Below, one piece after another: positions 1 through 10,926 of a stretch of 64,000 nt of DNA. The stretch's first letter is position 1. Every line of letters starts with the position of its first letter. The notes beneath the pieces are model-generated. The model ran no database searches, was not told the DNA's origin, and saw nothing but the letters and a program-made list of their open reading frames with translations. The translations under genes and the position numbers were made by a program. The stretch is from Bugula neritina (taxonomy: Eukaryota; Bryozoa; Gymnolaemata; Cheilostomatida; Bugulidae). The stretch covers positions 1 to 64,000 of the forward strand of contig CAXIUT010000192.1 in NCBI GenBank assembly GCA_964035545.1, in the 5' to 3' direction.

Positions 1-81
1 CCCAACCCCAACCCCAACCCCAACCCCAACCCCAACCCCAACCCCAACCCCAACCCCAACCCCAACCCCAACCCCAACCCC
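1..81. repeat. Left telomere, (CCCCAA)n
   Basis: About 13 perfect CCCCAA units start at the first base, in the orientation expected at the left end of a linear macronuclear chromosome. C4A2 is the telomere repeat of Tetrahymena-type ciliates; the mixed C4A2/C3A3 pattern known from some Paramecium species is not seen. Confidence 0.98.
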
Positions 82-130
82 ATTATCATGAATATCAAAT
101 TACAATTAGATTAATTTCAATATTATCATA

Positions 131-547
131 TCACAATAGATTGATTAATTATTTTTCCAAGAAATAACCTGCTCCTCCATTGATAGTTCCCAGTATAACT
201 CCTGCTCTAAAACCTATAAAACAAGACCCCCAACTAAATCCTTTTCCTACCCTACCCACACCATTCTCTCCAACTGCCCCTTGCCATCATGTCCCATAAT
301 ACGACCATGCAGATATATATTGCTGTTCTTTTAATATAAAATCGCTATGAATCAACTTTTTTATTTTTTTAATAAGCAAGAAAAGCTCTTCCTAAAGGCG
401 AGATAGTTCCATGAAGCTTGAATAGATGATGTATACATTATGATAAAACACTTTCTTGCGAACTGTTAATATCAAAGCTAGAATAGTGGCGTTAAAGAGA
501 CAATCTGAAACGATTTGACCCTTGATATATTCAGTGTTATTAATCAT
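131..547 (-). pseudogene. Small membrane protein, frame broken, next to the telomere
   Basis: Read on the minus strand with TAA/TAG as Gln, an ATG at 547 opens a stretch with a hydrophobic N-terminal segment (ATILALILTV). A Gly-rich, Tim17/22/23-reminiscent C-terminus (GTINGGAGYF) ends at TGA 131-133. Two or three frame changes are needed to join the parts, near ~405 and ~275, where one base seems missing. The stop lies about 50 bp from the telomere, so little room is left for a 3' UTR or terminator. It could be a truncated subtelomeric gene or an intact gene with sequencing indels. I do not assign a function; the Tim17-like look is only an impression from the Gly spacing. Confidence 0.4.
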
Positions 548-1171
548 ACTATGCTATTTTATCATTTAAAAATTATTTATGGATATCTATGGATATCAGG
601 TGAGCATCTTATTTTGTCAACCCATCTTCATCAACTTTTCTTTGATATTTATTCGAATGCTAACTTTTTTTATTTTTAGTAGTTTTCATGCCTTCTCTTT
701 CGAGATTTATCAATTAATTCATATTTATTGTGTTAGTATATTTCGCCTTAGTTTTATTGATCATTTTATAAATGAACTTTGATAACTTATCTCTAGACAG
801 ACATATGATAGATAGAATTCATCTACTGCATATAGACTTGTTTTATTTTAAAATGTATTTTTCGATAGTTTATTTTATTTCTGACTTTGTAAAGAATTTT
901 TCATAAAAAAACTCATTTTATTGACAGCATTTTTTGATAGATTTGTATCAATATCATTGTTTTTGTTTTGAATTCAAATTATTCTCAATTATTCTTTGGG
1001 ATTGAATTGAAGATTAACTTTAACAGTTTTTTTTTTTTAAATTCCTTTTGGAAATAAACTTTAAAGTTGGTATTAATTTTTATTTTTTCTGATAAATAAA
1101 GTCAAAAACATCAATTTTTCTATTTAAATTGATTAAAACAAAGAATATGAGTATATAGTTGTTTCTAAAAG
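548..1171. other. Subtelomeric non-coding stretch
   Basis: AT-rich with T runs. A 67-codon open stretch on the plus strand (579-782) is Phe/Ile-rich and looks like chance. I see nothing else here. Confidence 0.5.
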
Positions 1172-1714
1172 ATGCCAAGACTGATCCAAACAGTCTTAAA
1201 GCATATTTTTAATCCTTTCATTGATTATATTTTAATCAAATTATAATAATTATCAATTCTATGTGCTAAAGCTCTAAAGAAAATGCAAACAGATCTCATT
1301 AAAAGTATTTTGCCGTCTATCAAGAAAAGAGAAAAACTGATAGAATAAGTATTTAAAAAGAACATCTCCATACATAGCTCAGCTAAGAAAATAGGCATCA
1401 AATATTCAACTGCAAAAGCTATAGCTAAACGTTTTAGAGAAACAGGGGTCCTCAAAGCCAGAAGTAAGCCAATTCCAGAACAAATTGTTGAAATTATCAA
1501 ATAAGAAGTTGAATAAGTTGTAATTAAGCACTAGGAAATAAGTTAACATCCCTCTTCTTCTCCTTAAAATCCTCAATAATCTTAAAACCCTCCTTTTATT
1601 CCTTAAAACCCTCCTTTTATTCCTTAAAACCAATGGAATTACTGCTACCCCAACCACAATCCTTATCCATGGCCTTTGAACCCCTTGATGCCCTTTATGT
1701 TTAATTGGAGATGA
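1172..1714 (+). CDS. Small helix-turn-helix protein
   Basis: The 181-codon frame is open from ATG 1172 to TGA 1712-1714 in the ciliate code; an ATG at 1283 is an alternative start that leaves 143 residues. The middle (after KKREKLIEQVF) looks like a homeodomain-like helix-turn-helix: Ser/Ala at the helix start, KKIGIKYSTAKAI as turn and recognition helix, then a basic stretch. The C-terminus is Pro/Asn/Gln-rich, with a 9-residue repeat (NPPFIPQ twice). This type occurs as the N-terminal DNA-binding part of Tc1/mariner-like transposases and as free small proteins in ciliates. No catalytic DDE part follows, so it is either a domesticated or lone HTH protein or a remnant. DNA binding is inferred from the pattern only. 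Confidence 0.55.
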
Positions 1715-2330
1715 TAATGATGATTCTTATCTCTATATTCTATTAAACTTCAAAAAATAAATAAATGAGAAAAGTTAAAATACCACATAGTGAATGAATT
1801 ACGCTTCAAAAGAACTTAAAGTTCATCTTGCGAAAGTTTTGTTTTTTATATAATTTTTTTTTTGCAAAATACACTTGATTCAGACGAAAATCAGAGATAA
1901 CTGCACAGATTTAACTCGTAATTATCATCTAAAATCTCAATAGATTTTTATAAATTCTTAGCCTAGCTATTTTATAAGTTATTTTTATCAACATCAAGAT
2001 AAAGTTTTTACAATAGATAATAAATATTTTCCAACTTCATTTTTATTTTCTCTATCCTCTCAAATTAAGATTTTTAAAGTTAGATTGAAAATGTTATTGT
2101 TTAATTTGTTTTGTTTCTTATAAACATCTTCGGAACAACTGATATTTGATCTTTGATAAAAAAATCCAGAAAAAGCGAAGTTTGAGTGCATCCTATCTAG
2201 AAAAATTATTCTTTGATATCAGTTGCTTTCATAACTTTCTATTTTCAATCATATTTTTTTTTTATTGCTAATGAATTCAATGAAATATTCCATCAACCAT
2301 TTCGTCTAATCTGAGCCATTCTAAGAAACA
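1715..2330. other. Intergenic, nothing recognised
   Basis: AT-rich, about 600 bp, with no reading frame of convincing composition on either strand. Confidence 0.4.
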
Positions 2331-2519
2331 ATGTCAAATTAAGGCATAAATAAAGATATTTTGATGATAAAATGCCTCATACAAAAAGAACTGTTGATGT
2401 TTTCTAGATAGATTTTTGAATTATTCCTATGTTGACTACAGAAGGAAGTATTTCTAAAAGAAATAAAAGATTTTTTTTTGTTCAATGAACAACATTTATT
2501 AGGAATAAAATACTTTTGA
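2331..2519 (+). CDS. Tiny ORF with an in-frame TGA
   Basis: A 62-codon frame starts at ATG 2331 and ends at TGA 2517-2519, but it contains one TGA at 2433-2435 (codon 35). Both halves have the same protein-like, helical, Leu/Lys/Glu/Phe-rich composition (QKELLMFSRQIFELF before, QKEVFLKEIKDFF after). The frame does not change across the TGA, and no GT...AG intron of usual length removes it. Possibilities are a TGG to TGA mutation, stop-codon readthrough (the following codon is CTA), or chance. I do not recognise the family. Confidence 0.3.
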
Positions 2520-2594
2520 GCCAAAGAATTGTTTTTTTGTGGTTCTTTTATTTCCTCATTATTTCAATAACAACTTTTGATAAAATAATAAAAT

Positions 2595-4965
2595 ATGGGA
2601 GTATTTTAAAGCTGTGAATGCGATAATGGAATGAAGCTCATGCTAGACTAACGTCTCTTCCATAACTCAATAGGCCAACGCTACTCATCATAAGACTATT
2701 TCTTCAAACAATCAAATCTCAAACTCTATGGAGATCTATTGTACAAAAAAGGAAACAGAACAGAGTTTGTATTACAAACTTTTTATACCAATCGAGGTTC
2801 GAGAGTAGTCAATCATAGTTTCAAAATATTTTAGACAGCTCAATCTTTTCTTCAATAGAAAGGAAATAAAATAAAAATAGAAACTCCTGTTTCAGATCCC
2901 AATAACTTTGGTTCACAATTTTTGATAGGTAAAATATTAGGAAAACCCAATTAAGTCGTCATTAAATATGTCTCATTCAATCGCTATGAATAATAAAAAT
3001 TCAAACAAGCCTTATATGAGGTCACTATGCTACAAAAATGTTTAACTTTTGACAGCAATCGATACGGATATACCTATAACTAAGCATTTATCGTATAATC
3101 AGGCTTAAACAAAGATAGTCAAGATAAATGTTTGATAGTATTCGGATAAAATGCTTCTGCTTCTTAGCTGAAATCATTCAATATCGCAAAATGGGTAAAA
3201 GTTCATGGACAGAACAACAATACATCTCTCTTTGTTTCAATCTTATCAGAAATGTACACTAACTGCATAAACTCAACATCGCCCATCGAGATATCAGACC
3301 TCATCACTTCGTTTATAATGAAAATAAGAAGACTTTCGTTCTAGGAGGACTATAAAATTCTACTTTAATTGAAAATGATACTAAAATTGGATATAACCTC
3401 TGTGGAGTCCCATACTATCTTCCACCTAAATTAATAGGAATTGGAAAAAGGGAAGATTTCTCATAATACTATAGCTATAATCCATTCAAAGCTGATATCT
3501 ATGCTCTGGGAGTGACTCTCTTGAACTGTCTATTTTTAGATATGTTTACATCTCCTCAAATTTTAGCAGATTCTTTGAAAAAATACTTTTCTAAGTGGAG
3601 CTTTCTGCGTTGGATAAAAGAAATGATAGGAGACAATCCTCCTCGTTTGGATTAAGTCCTTACAGCTATCGGAACTAATGAGTCAGTCTTAGAGGAGAGA
3701 TCAATCATATAGTCAATGCGTTTTCGTATGAAACCTCAAGATAACGAGTTTGTCAGCCGCAAGAAGATGATAGCTTAAAGTTACTACAGCATGTTCATGT
3801 ATGACCAATGGTTCGAATAAATCAATTAAGTAGTCAACTACTACTAAATGAATAAAAACTACATGCAGCTCGGAGACGTATATAAGCAGATAGCTGATAT
3901 TTATCATGATCACGACTAACTCTAAGGTATTATCAATAATATATAGCCATGCATCAACATTATGGTAAAGCTGGTACAACATACTTGAATATCAGTCAAG
4001 AATGTATGGATGAAAATAAAATCGATGAGGGAATAAAGTATCTTTAAAAAGGAATATAATGTAATAGAAAGGATAAAGAGGGCAACCTAATCATTAGTTG
4101 GCTTTCTTGCTTAATAAACTTGCATTAGCCTATCATAAAAAAGGAGATTATTAGATTGCCAGAGCATTCCAAGAAGAATGTCAAGATATCATTTCACAGT
4201 ATCAATAATTTTATGAAGAGTTTATGGAACCAATAGTCACTATTATGCTTAAATGCTCATTGATTCAGCTAAAATATAATCATAGTTTCAAGAGTTCAAA
4301 CAGGCTTAAAATATGCTTAAAGCTGGACTTAAAATCATGGATAAGCAAAGAGATGAAACATCATAGCACAATAAAGTTAAAGTCCGACTCTTATAATCAC
4401 TAGGATTTAACTATCGCATGAAAGCTTTGTAAAGAAAAGAGAAAAGCTAAATATATAGAAAAAAAGGAGAATAATGTCTTCTTGATGCTTTGCAAATAGC
4501 CTAAAGCGGATAAGGAAATATAAATCCTCTAGTAGGTTCAGTGATGAAAGAACTAGGCAATATCTACTTCGACCGCCGTGATTTTTAGAAGGCAAAAAAG
4601 ACCTACTAAAGGTAAACTATCATAGATATAGATCTTTGATTATCAAACAGCATATTAATGGCAAAAGATAAACAATAGAAGTAGGATAATGTCTTACTTA
4701 TTTAGCCAACTCATAGAAATGTCTCAAATAATACGACAAAGCAATTAAACACTACGACTAAGCCATTGAAGTCTTCAGAAGAGCCTACGGAAATGATCAC
4801 AACGAAAACACAGCAGTAGCTATTGGCAATCTTGGTCTAGTTTATAAATAAATCGGACAAAGATAGCAATAGCATGAATACTTATCTCTAGCTAAAACAA
4901 TTTTAAAAGACCTCTATGGCGAGCAATGCCCCGATTACTTATATTTCGATCGCCAGAGCAGTTGA
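2595..4965 (+). pseudogene. Protein kinase-like + TPR protein with several frame breaks
   Basis: The gene starts MGVFQSC, which looks like an N-myristoylation/palmitoylation signal, and ends at TGA 4963-4965. Residues about 90-330 form a protein-kinase fold: a possible VAIK lysine (VVIKYV), HRDIRPHHF at ~3284, no DFG (LGG instead), and a region matching APE to helix F (GVPYYLPP, ADIYALGVTLL). Loss of the HRD-loop Asn and of DFG suggests a pseudokinase. The C-terminal half is TPR repeats of kinesin-light-chain style (LGDVYKQIADIY, MKELGNIYFDRRDFQKAKK, AIGNLGLVYKQIG). At least five single-base losses in A or T runs (about 3165, 3922, 4100, 4290, 4640) must be assumed to read it through. Either the gene is decaying near the chromosome end or the assembly is poorly polished here. 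Confidence 0.65.
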
Positions 4966-5022
4966 TGATTTCATTATTTATCACTTATAATCTAATATAT
5001 AAATCAATATAACTAAAATAAC

Positions 5023-6402
5023 ATGCCAAAACAGGTAATCGTCAACATGTCATCTAAATATCCTTCGGAGAATGTTCATAAGGTGATGACCAATCGATTC
5101 GAGTACTAGTACGTCATCAACTCCCTTGGGAAGATTAGCATTAATCAATGCTTTAGAAAGCATATTTTTTTAGAAAATTAAATCATGCTTGTATTGTTCG
5201 TTTAGAACAGATTCTCTAAGAAGAAGAATGTATGCATTTATTGTATGAATATGTACCAATATGTATGCAGACTTGGATATCGAATATTAATTAAAAATTT
5301 ATTGAAGGATTTTGTAGGCAATTAATCTAATTAGGAGAATATTTATCTAAATGTTATATCAAAACCACGCTTAAGCTATAAAACGTAGGAATGGACTAAA
5401 ATTATAGACCTAAATATTTTTTAGATTTTGATTTTGAAATAGATGAGAGAATAGATAAAACCTCACTTAAAAATGGATACCATCAACAGATTTTAAATTT
5501 ATTTCGACCATATGTAAACAACAAAATAGTACCTAAAACATACAGACCAAAATAAATCAATTATACAAATGATAATATGCTAGTATTACAACATTATAAA
5601 GGAGATACTGTATCAACAAATGGTAATAAGTTGAGAGAGAAAGCTGTAGCTTTACAAAAATAAAGAAAAAATTAAAGTATTAATGTCATGAGTAATCAAT
5701 GGGATATCATGCCTCAATAAAAAAATAGAAAACAATCCATCCTATCATCTGTTTCTAATGTTAAAATCAATCGACTTGGAAGAAGAATAGACGAAATCAA
5801 AAATAAATTAAGAGGCATCTACAGTCCAGAACATGTTAATATCAGATACGATTAAAGAAGTATCTAAAAAAAACCTACTTCTATTGCCTTCAATTGGGAC
5901 ACCACATAAAAAATATATCCTAATGTTAAAACCTAAATAGTCAAACCTCAAAATATATGTAAAGCTGTTTTCAAAGAACTTCAGCAAGAGTAAAGCATTT
6001 TTCAAAAGTTTTAAAGAATTTAGCTAAACAACTAACCAAAGAACTTCCTCTAAAAAAAAATTAATCTCTAAAATAAAAATAATACTAACAAATGAAACAA
6101 TCAGATGATGGATATTTTAAAGACTTTTTCAATGTTCTTAAGATAAACCTAAAAGTCAACTATCTATTGAATCACATCCTCATAATTTTGGATATTAGTC
6201 ATTAAATTATGAATCTCCTTCTCCGACAACACCCATCACCATGTATGAATACCAAGATATGCCATAAACTCCTCATTTAGGAAAAAATCAATCAATGTAA
6301 AAAAATAAAGATAAAAAAGATATTTCACAACTATAAAATCGAGTCAAAAATATCATCAATAAAAGTAAAAAATTAATTAATCAGTTTAAAGCCGATAAAT
6401 GA
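5023..6402 (+). pseudogene. Second kinase-like gene, N-lobe only, frame broken
   Basis: It starts at ATG 5023 (MPKQVIVN) in the same orientation, 57 bp after the preceding kinase-TPR gene, and ends at TGA 6400-6402. A kinase N-lobe can be read: an aC-helix/b4-like segment (LNHACIVRLEQIL), then EECMHLLYEYVP as the hinge strand. No HRD or DFG follows. The rest is basic, Asn/Gln/Lys-rich and low in complexity (KINRLGRRIDEIKNKLRG). One A is missing around 5177 (GAA.AAT), and at least one more break lies near 6110. It may be a diverged pseudokinase with a long disordered tail. Its position beside another broken kinase-like gene suggests a local duplication, but sequence similarity between the two is weak. 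Confidence 0.45.
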
Positions 6403-6478
6403 GTTATTAATATGTTTAATATCGTGATATTTATTCAAATTTTTATCAATAAGTATTATATTTATATAAATAAAATAA

Positions 6479-7806
6479 TCAAGTCAATAGACCTGTAAAT
6501 CCTTTAATTATACAGCTTTTTCCTTTTTGTTTAACCATTAAAACTGATTCTCCACCTAACCGACTATCAGCTTTAGAGTTTGTCTTTGCTGCAGTTTATA
6601 AAGGTAAATTAAAAATATTTATCTACTTTACTTCTTTTTCTTCACTCTTAAACACCTCTTATACCTATTAGATTTATCACCTTCTAGATCTTTAACAGGA
6701 GTTCTTGGAGTCTTATTTCCTTTTACTTTTTAATACAAAGTGGCCAACCCATCAAAATTTGGTTGCAATTTAGTTTCCAAAATATCAAAATGCCAAACAT
6801 TAGATAGAACCACTCCTCGATTAATATCAAGTACCCATTCTAGCTCTAACCTTTTAACCAGTCTAAAATGTCTGACTTCCATATAAGCCACTATCTACAA
6901 ACTTACTATCATAGAATATTTTATATAATCTTCATTTTTCATAAGTTATAATTTATACTCCTCCAAATCGCTTTTGATTGTCTACCATCCATTCATGTAA
7001 TTAAATATTTTTTTATATTTATTAATAACCTAAGCTTCACCTTAATTTTACCCTAATTTCGTATAATTTGTAAGAATCGGTGAGTTGTTCTTATTAGTTT
7101 GGCATAATATCTTGATATAAACCAAATCTTTCATATTGAATGAATAGTTTACATACTACAAAGACTAAGAAAAGTTCAATTATTGCTAAGAACCATTACG
7201 ATTGTATATTATGCAAAAAGGTTTCTTTTAGAGTTAGCCATTACGTCGATAATTCGCCTATGGGCTTACTTTTATCTTTCGTACTAAAGGACATGATTGA
7301 TGGCTCACTCCACTTAGTATACTAGGCATATACTATTTTTGCTAAAGAGCATGTATAGTATTTCTGGCTGTATTTTTACCTTAATCTAGTAAAGTTTAAG
7401 CAAGTTTATTTCTCAATTTAGAGAAATGAATATGACTGAGCCAATACCTAATTCTATTTGCATTGAATTGAGTCTTCAAAAGAATTAATTTATTTGTCTG
7501 ATATGCCACATGCAAAGATGCCCCATCAATAATAAGATACCCAGAAATATCAATATCCACTCCTTTAGCGACATAACTCAGAAAAGGATAAAGATAATGC
7601 ATCGGTTTGTAAATTGTCTTCACCGATAAATCTACAAACTTGTTTTTTGTTCCCTTCATATTGTTTCTAAAATGGCTTTTAGTGTATTAAAGCTTCTATC
7701 CTTAAGTCTATTATGAAAAGATATTGAATATTATCTCTCGAGATACTTTACTGACTTCGTTACGGACTGGATGGACCTTTCGTTTCGATGCTCGTAATCT
7801 GTTCAT
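6479..7806 (-). CDS. Hypothetical protein
   Basis: Minus-strand ORF from ATG 7806 (MNRLRASKRK) to TGA 6479-6481, open for more than 370 codons with TAA/TAG as Gln. The last ~45 codons are in another phase, so one short intron or a one-base break lies in 6560-6640. Recognisable stretches include GYLIIDGASLHVAYQ and a C-terminal half with WVLDINRGVVLSNVWHFDI. I do not recognise a family. The N-terminus is Arg/Lys-rich. It runs convergent to the kinase-like gene on its left (77 bp apart) and shares orientation with the coiled-coil gene on its right (61 bp apart). Confidence 0.5.
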
Positions 7807-7866
7807 AACTTTATTTATAACATTGTATAAATACTATCAATCAATAAAGATAAAACTATCAAATTA

Positions 7867-10021
7867 TCATATCCTGTTACGAGACATAGTAGTATTTTGC
7901 CTTATTTTCCTTTAAGTCACATTGCCAAGTCCTTTTTATTTTTTCTATAACTGCTGAGCTCTCATTTTTGTACTTTAAACTATTGATAAAGATTGTCTTT
8001 ATCGAGCTTTCATTCTTTAATTTATTTTAGGATTTCCTCCATATTCTTATAAAAAGTAACAATCGTCCTATTCAGCTGTATAGTATTTAGTTGGATTAAA
8101 ATGTTTCAATTTTAAGTGCTAAAGAGTTATTTTCTATAACATCTGCCAACTAACTTCTCCTTCTTTATATTATATTTTAGGAGTCACATTTTTAGCCTTT
8201 TATTCATGTTTTTTAACTTGTTCTATTTTATGATCTTTCACTGCTTACATTCTTTATTTTTTAGCTTATCTTCTCTTTCTAGAATTTTATTATTCAGCTC
8301 TTGCCTTTTCATTGCTCGGCTTAGGAATAGGTCTTTCCTTTAGTTTCTATTTTTTAGAATTCATTTTTTATTTTAACTTTTGAAGTCCTAAATAAAATAT
8401 AATTTACTTTATTATTATTCTGCTTGGGCCGCTTGAAGTTTTGATTCTGATAGAGTTTTTCCACTTGATTATTTTTCAGAGTGCTGATGAACAATATAAC
8501 CTGGAATAGCTAGTGCAGTCAATTTATTTTTATAAAGTTCAACATTATCAATTTTTAATATTTGATAATAATATTAAATTTTTTCTTATTTCGATATTTC
8601 CAACAAGTGTTAAAATTCATCTTGTTTTAATTTTACAACTTATTACGCTTCAGCATTTTATCTTTTAGCTTTCTAAGCTACTTCTCTAACCTATTAATTT
8701 GGGTCTTCTAAATCTTAATTGTTCATTAACTCATTTACTAAATCATCATTTTCATTATTTTAGATTGGTACTTCATCTTTTTACTTTTATTTTTTTGTCT
8801 ATTTATCTTTTTTCTTTTATTCTTATTTCTTTTATTCTTATTATTCTTATTCATTTTATTAATTGTCTTCGTTTTAATTATCCTATTCTTCCTAATTATT
8901 CTAAGAAACATTTTTCTATTGATATCCAAGTTTTTTTCTTCTTTTCCTTTAATTTTCCTCTTTAATTTTCTTTATTCTTAAGTAGTTCTATTCTTGTTTT
9001 TTAAAATAGTTCTACTTTTAGTCCCAATAAAGCAAAGCCAACTTCTACAAACAATGAATAAACTCTTAAAAAGATAATTCTCTCGCATTAGATGATACTT
9101 TTTTGAAGATGGTAATAATTGAAGTTTTTTATAAAACTTATCTATTTTTATTATCAATTTCAGCAGAAGATAATTAAAAATCTTTAAGAAAAAGGAAAAA
9201 CCTTTCCATAGTCATATGATTTTTTTCATACTATAATCTATCAAATGTCATATGCTTTCCAGTTTTATAAACTTGAACACAATAATGTTTAAATATCTAT
9301 TCCAAGTGATTTAACCTAACTAAACTCAAATCTCCTGTTTTCTTAATTAATTTTGTTCTTAATCTTAAAGTCTGTAAATATTTTTAGTTAAGTTCAATCA
9401 ATTTTTTATCTTAGGAATTATCTTTATTTTCATTTTAAAGTCGATTTATCTAAGAATGAATACTATTAAGTAGTTCCTGACGTTATTGAGGAGTTCTTAG
9501 TTATATAATAGTTACTTAGGTAAAGTTACAGCAACTTTTGCTTTCATAGTTTTATTATAATTATCATTCTCAATAAATAGCAATCGATAAAATATCAAGT
9601 TGTACTAATCATTTGTTATTATTATTATAAACAGATTAAACCAACTGATTATTTGTTTAATCTTCCTTAAGACTATAAGTTATCTTATGTCTAAAAAATG
9701 AAGAATTATAAACAGTTTTCTTTTATGAATTTATTAAATGAACATTGAATCTTTGTATCCTTTTTTATTATATCTGGTCAATTATAGTTAGACTCTTTGT
9801 GTTACGTATGAACTTTTTGCTCCTTGATCTTTTTAAAATTGCTTATAATAATCTTTTCTATCATTTTATCTTTATTCTTTGAATTATTTGTACATTATTT
9901 ATCTTTAACTTTATTTTGCACTAAAATATCTCTTATACCAACTTTAGGTTTATACTTTTGTTATATGCTTACTAAACAGTTTATTATCATATTTTCTAGC
10001 TTTTTCTATTAGTTATTTCAT
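7867..10021 (-). CDS. Large coiled-coil protein with EF-hand-like helices
   Basis: Minus-strand gene from about ATG 10021 (MKQLIEKARK) to TGA 7867-7869. The central part is distinctive: GKHMTFDRLQYEKNHMTMERFFLFLKDF followed ~35 residues later by ARELSFQEFIHCLQKLA, paired-helix patterns like calmodulin-type or ciliary coiled-coil proteins but without obvious calcium loops. Then come long Glu/Gln/Lys coiled coils. An intron of exactly 20 nt at 8388-8407 is needed to join the last exon. The phase also changes near ~9455, where a 14-32 nt intron or an indel is possible, and the 9560-9750 part is poorly resolved. A cytoskeletal or ciliary role is a guess; the family is not recognised for certain. 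Confidence 0.55.
8388..8407 (-). other. 20-nt intron
   Basis: On the minus strand it reads GTAAATTATATTTTATTTAG. Removing it joins a Gln-rich exon ending before 8408 to an open frame continuing to TGA 7867; without removal the frame stops at 8361. Confidence 0.75.
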
Positions 10022-10037
10022 TGATATATTTTATTGA

Positions 10038-10611
10038 ATGTATTTTTATGTTTTAAGTTCCTAAATAATTGAATAAAATTCATCTTAAAATCGATTTTTA
10101 CTTTTCTATAATAATAAGGGTTCAATCATTTCCATAATAGCAAGTGCTATTTTAACACAAGCAAATTATTTTTACTACCAAATGAAGGTCAAAATTATTT
10201 TTACTGATTATATAGGAAAAGAATATATAAACATACATAAAAACCATTGAAAAATCCATAATTAATCTGGTAGTTTAAGATCTTGAATTTTATTAGAAAA
10301 ATCAGGCGATTTTTAATAGAAAACTTTCCAAAATAATTAACAATATAGCTTAACCAAAAGAAATTAATCTTCATATAATCCAAAAAACATTAACTTAGGA
10401 TGAGTTGTAATCGCTATAAACATCTTAATAACTTAAAGTTTATTCATTTTTTACAACAGAAAATATCCAACCAGAAAGTTAATACCTTGAATATATCCTA
10501 TTTTTGGAAAATACAAAGCAAGTTCTTATAAACACTACCTAAATATCAACTGATTTTGCTCTTTATTAAAATCAGGTTAAAGAGGATATGTTCTATCAAT
10601 ATCTTTTGTGA
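10038..10611 (+). CDS. Hypothetical protein, small
   Basis: Plus-strand frame from ATG 10038 to TGA 10609-10611. The phase changes once near 10180-10215, consistent with a ~28-nt GT...AG intron (GTCAAAATTATT...TATATAG) between codons Met-Lys and Glu-Lys. The ~180-residue product is Gln/Asn/Ile-rich with two possibly helical segments (IIEKSIINLVVQDLEFY-like and EYILFLENTKQVLI). No family is recognised. It diverges from the coiled-coil gene, with only ~16 bp between the two proposed start codons, so one of the starts is probably wrong. Confidence 0.4.
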
Positions 10612-10926
10612 TTTGTTAAAAGGAAGGGTGTGTAATTTTTTTATTTTATTTAATTATTGGATTGTATATGATCCTATTGATACTGAGATAAGTAAACCAC
10701 TTTTCTTTTAATGTTATTTTTTTTTTGAGTCGGCATTGAATCATAATATTATCTTTATTTTCTTTAATTTTAACTTTAACCCAAACAACTTCCCATTCTA
10801 TTGATTTAACTTGTTATTATAACTGTGTTTATAAACTTCAAAAAATAGAACTAGTAAAAATATCAATCAAATTAGATATTATTTTATGGAATAATAACTA
10901 ATTTTTGATATAATATTTAACAAACT
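10612..10926. other. Intergenic, nothing recognised
   Basis: AT-rich with T runs; no coding signal. Confidence 0.4.

Noticed and set aside
1172-1714. Transposon or insertion element based on the HTH protein
   Set aside because: No transposase catalytic part, terminal inverted repeats or target duplication is seen around it.
2595-6402. Programmed +1 frameshifting (as in Euplotes) to explain the broken kinase-like genes
   Set aside because: The breaks are losses at unrelated A/T runs in conserved domains, without a shared slippery stop codon; Euplotes-type sites need TAA/TAG as stops, which are Gln codons here.
6514-6640. Plus-strand exon reading LSALEFVFAAVYK followed by a GT
   Set aside because: The minus strand reads an equally good C-terminus for the gene coming from 7806, which needs an end here; the plus reading has no gene to belong to.
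8699-8965. Plus-strand Phe/Leu/Ile-rich frame resembling a membrane protein
   Set aside because: It is the antisense of the Lys/Asn/Gln-rich coiled-coil gene on the minus strand, which continues in frame on both sides.
9430-9470. A 14-nt intron (GTATTCATTCTTAG) in the coiled-coil gene
   Set aside because: It would fix the frame but is shorter than all well-supported introns here; a 32-nt intron or an indel would do the same, so I did not annotate it.
9100-9740. A ~200-codon plus-strand open frame with some protein-like stretches
   Set aside because: The minus strand in the same place reads the distinctive MTFDRLQ...MTMERFFLFLKDF segment continuous with the following exons, so the plus frame is judged antisense.
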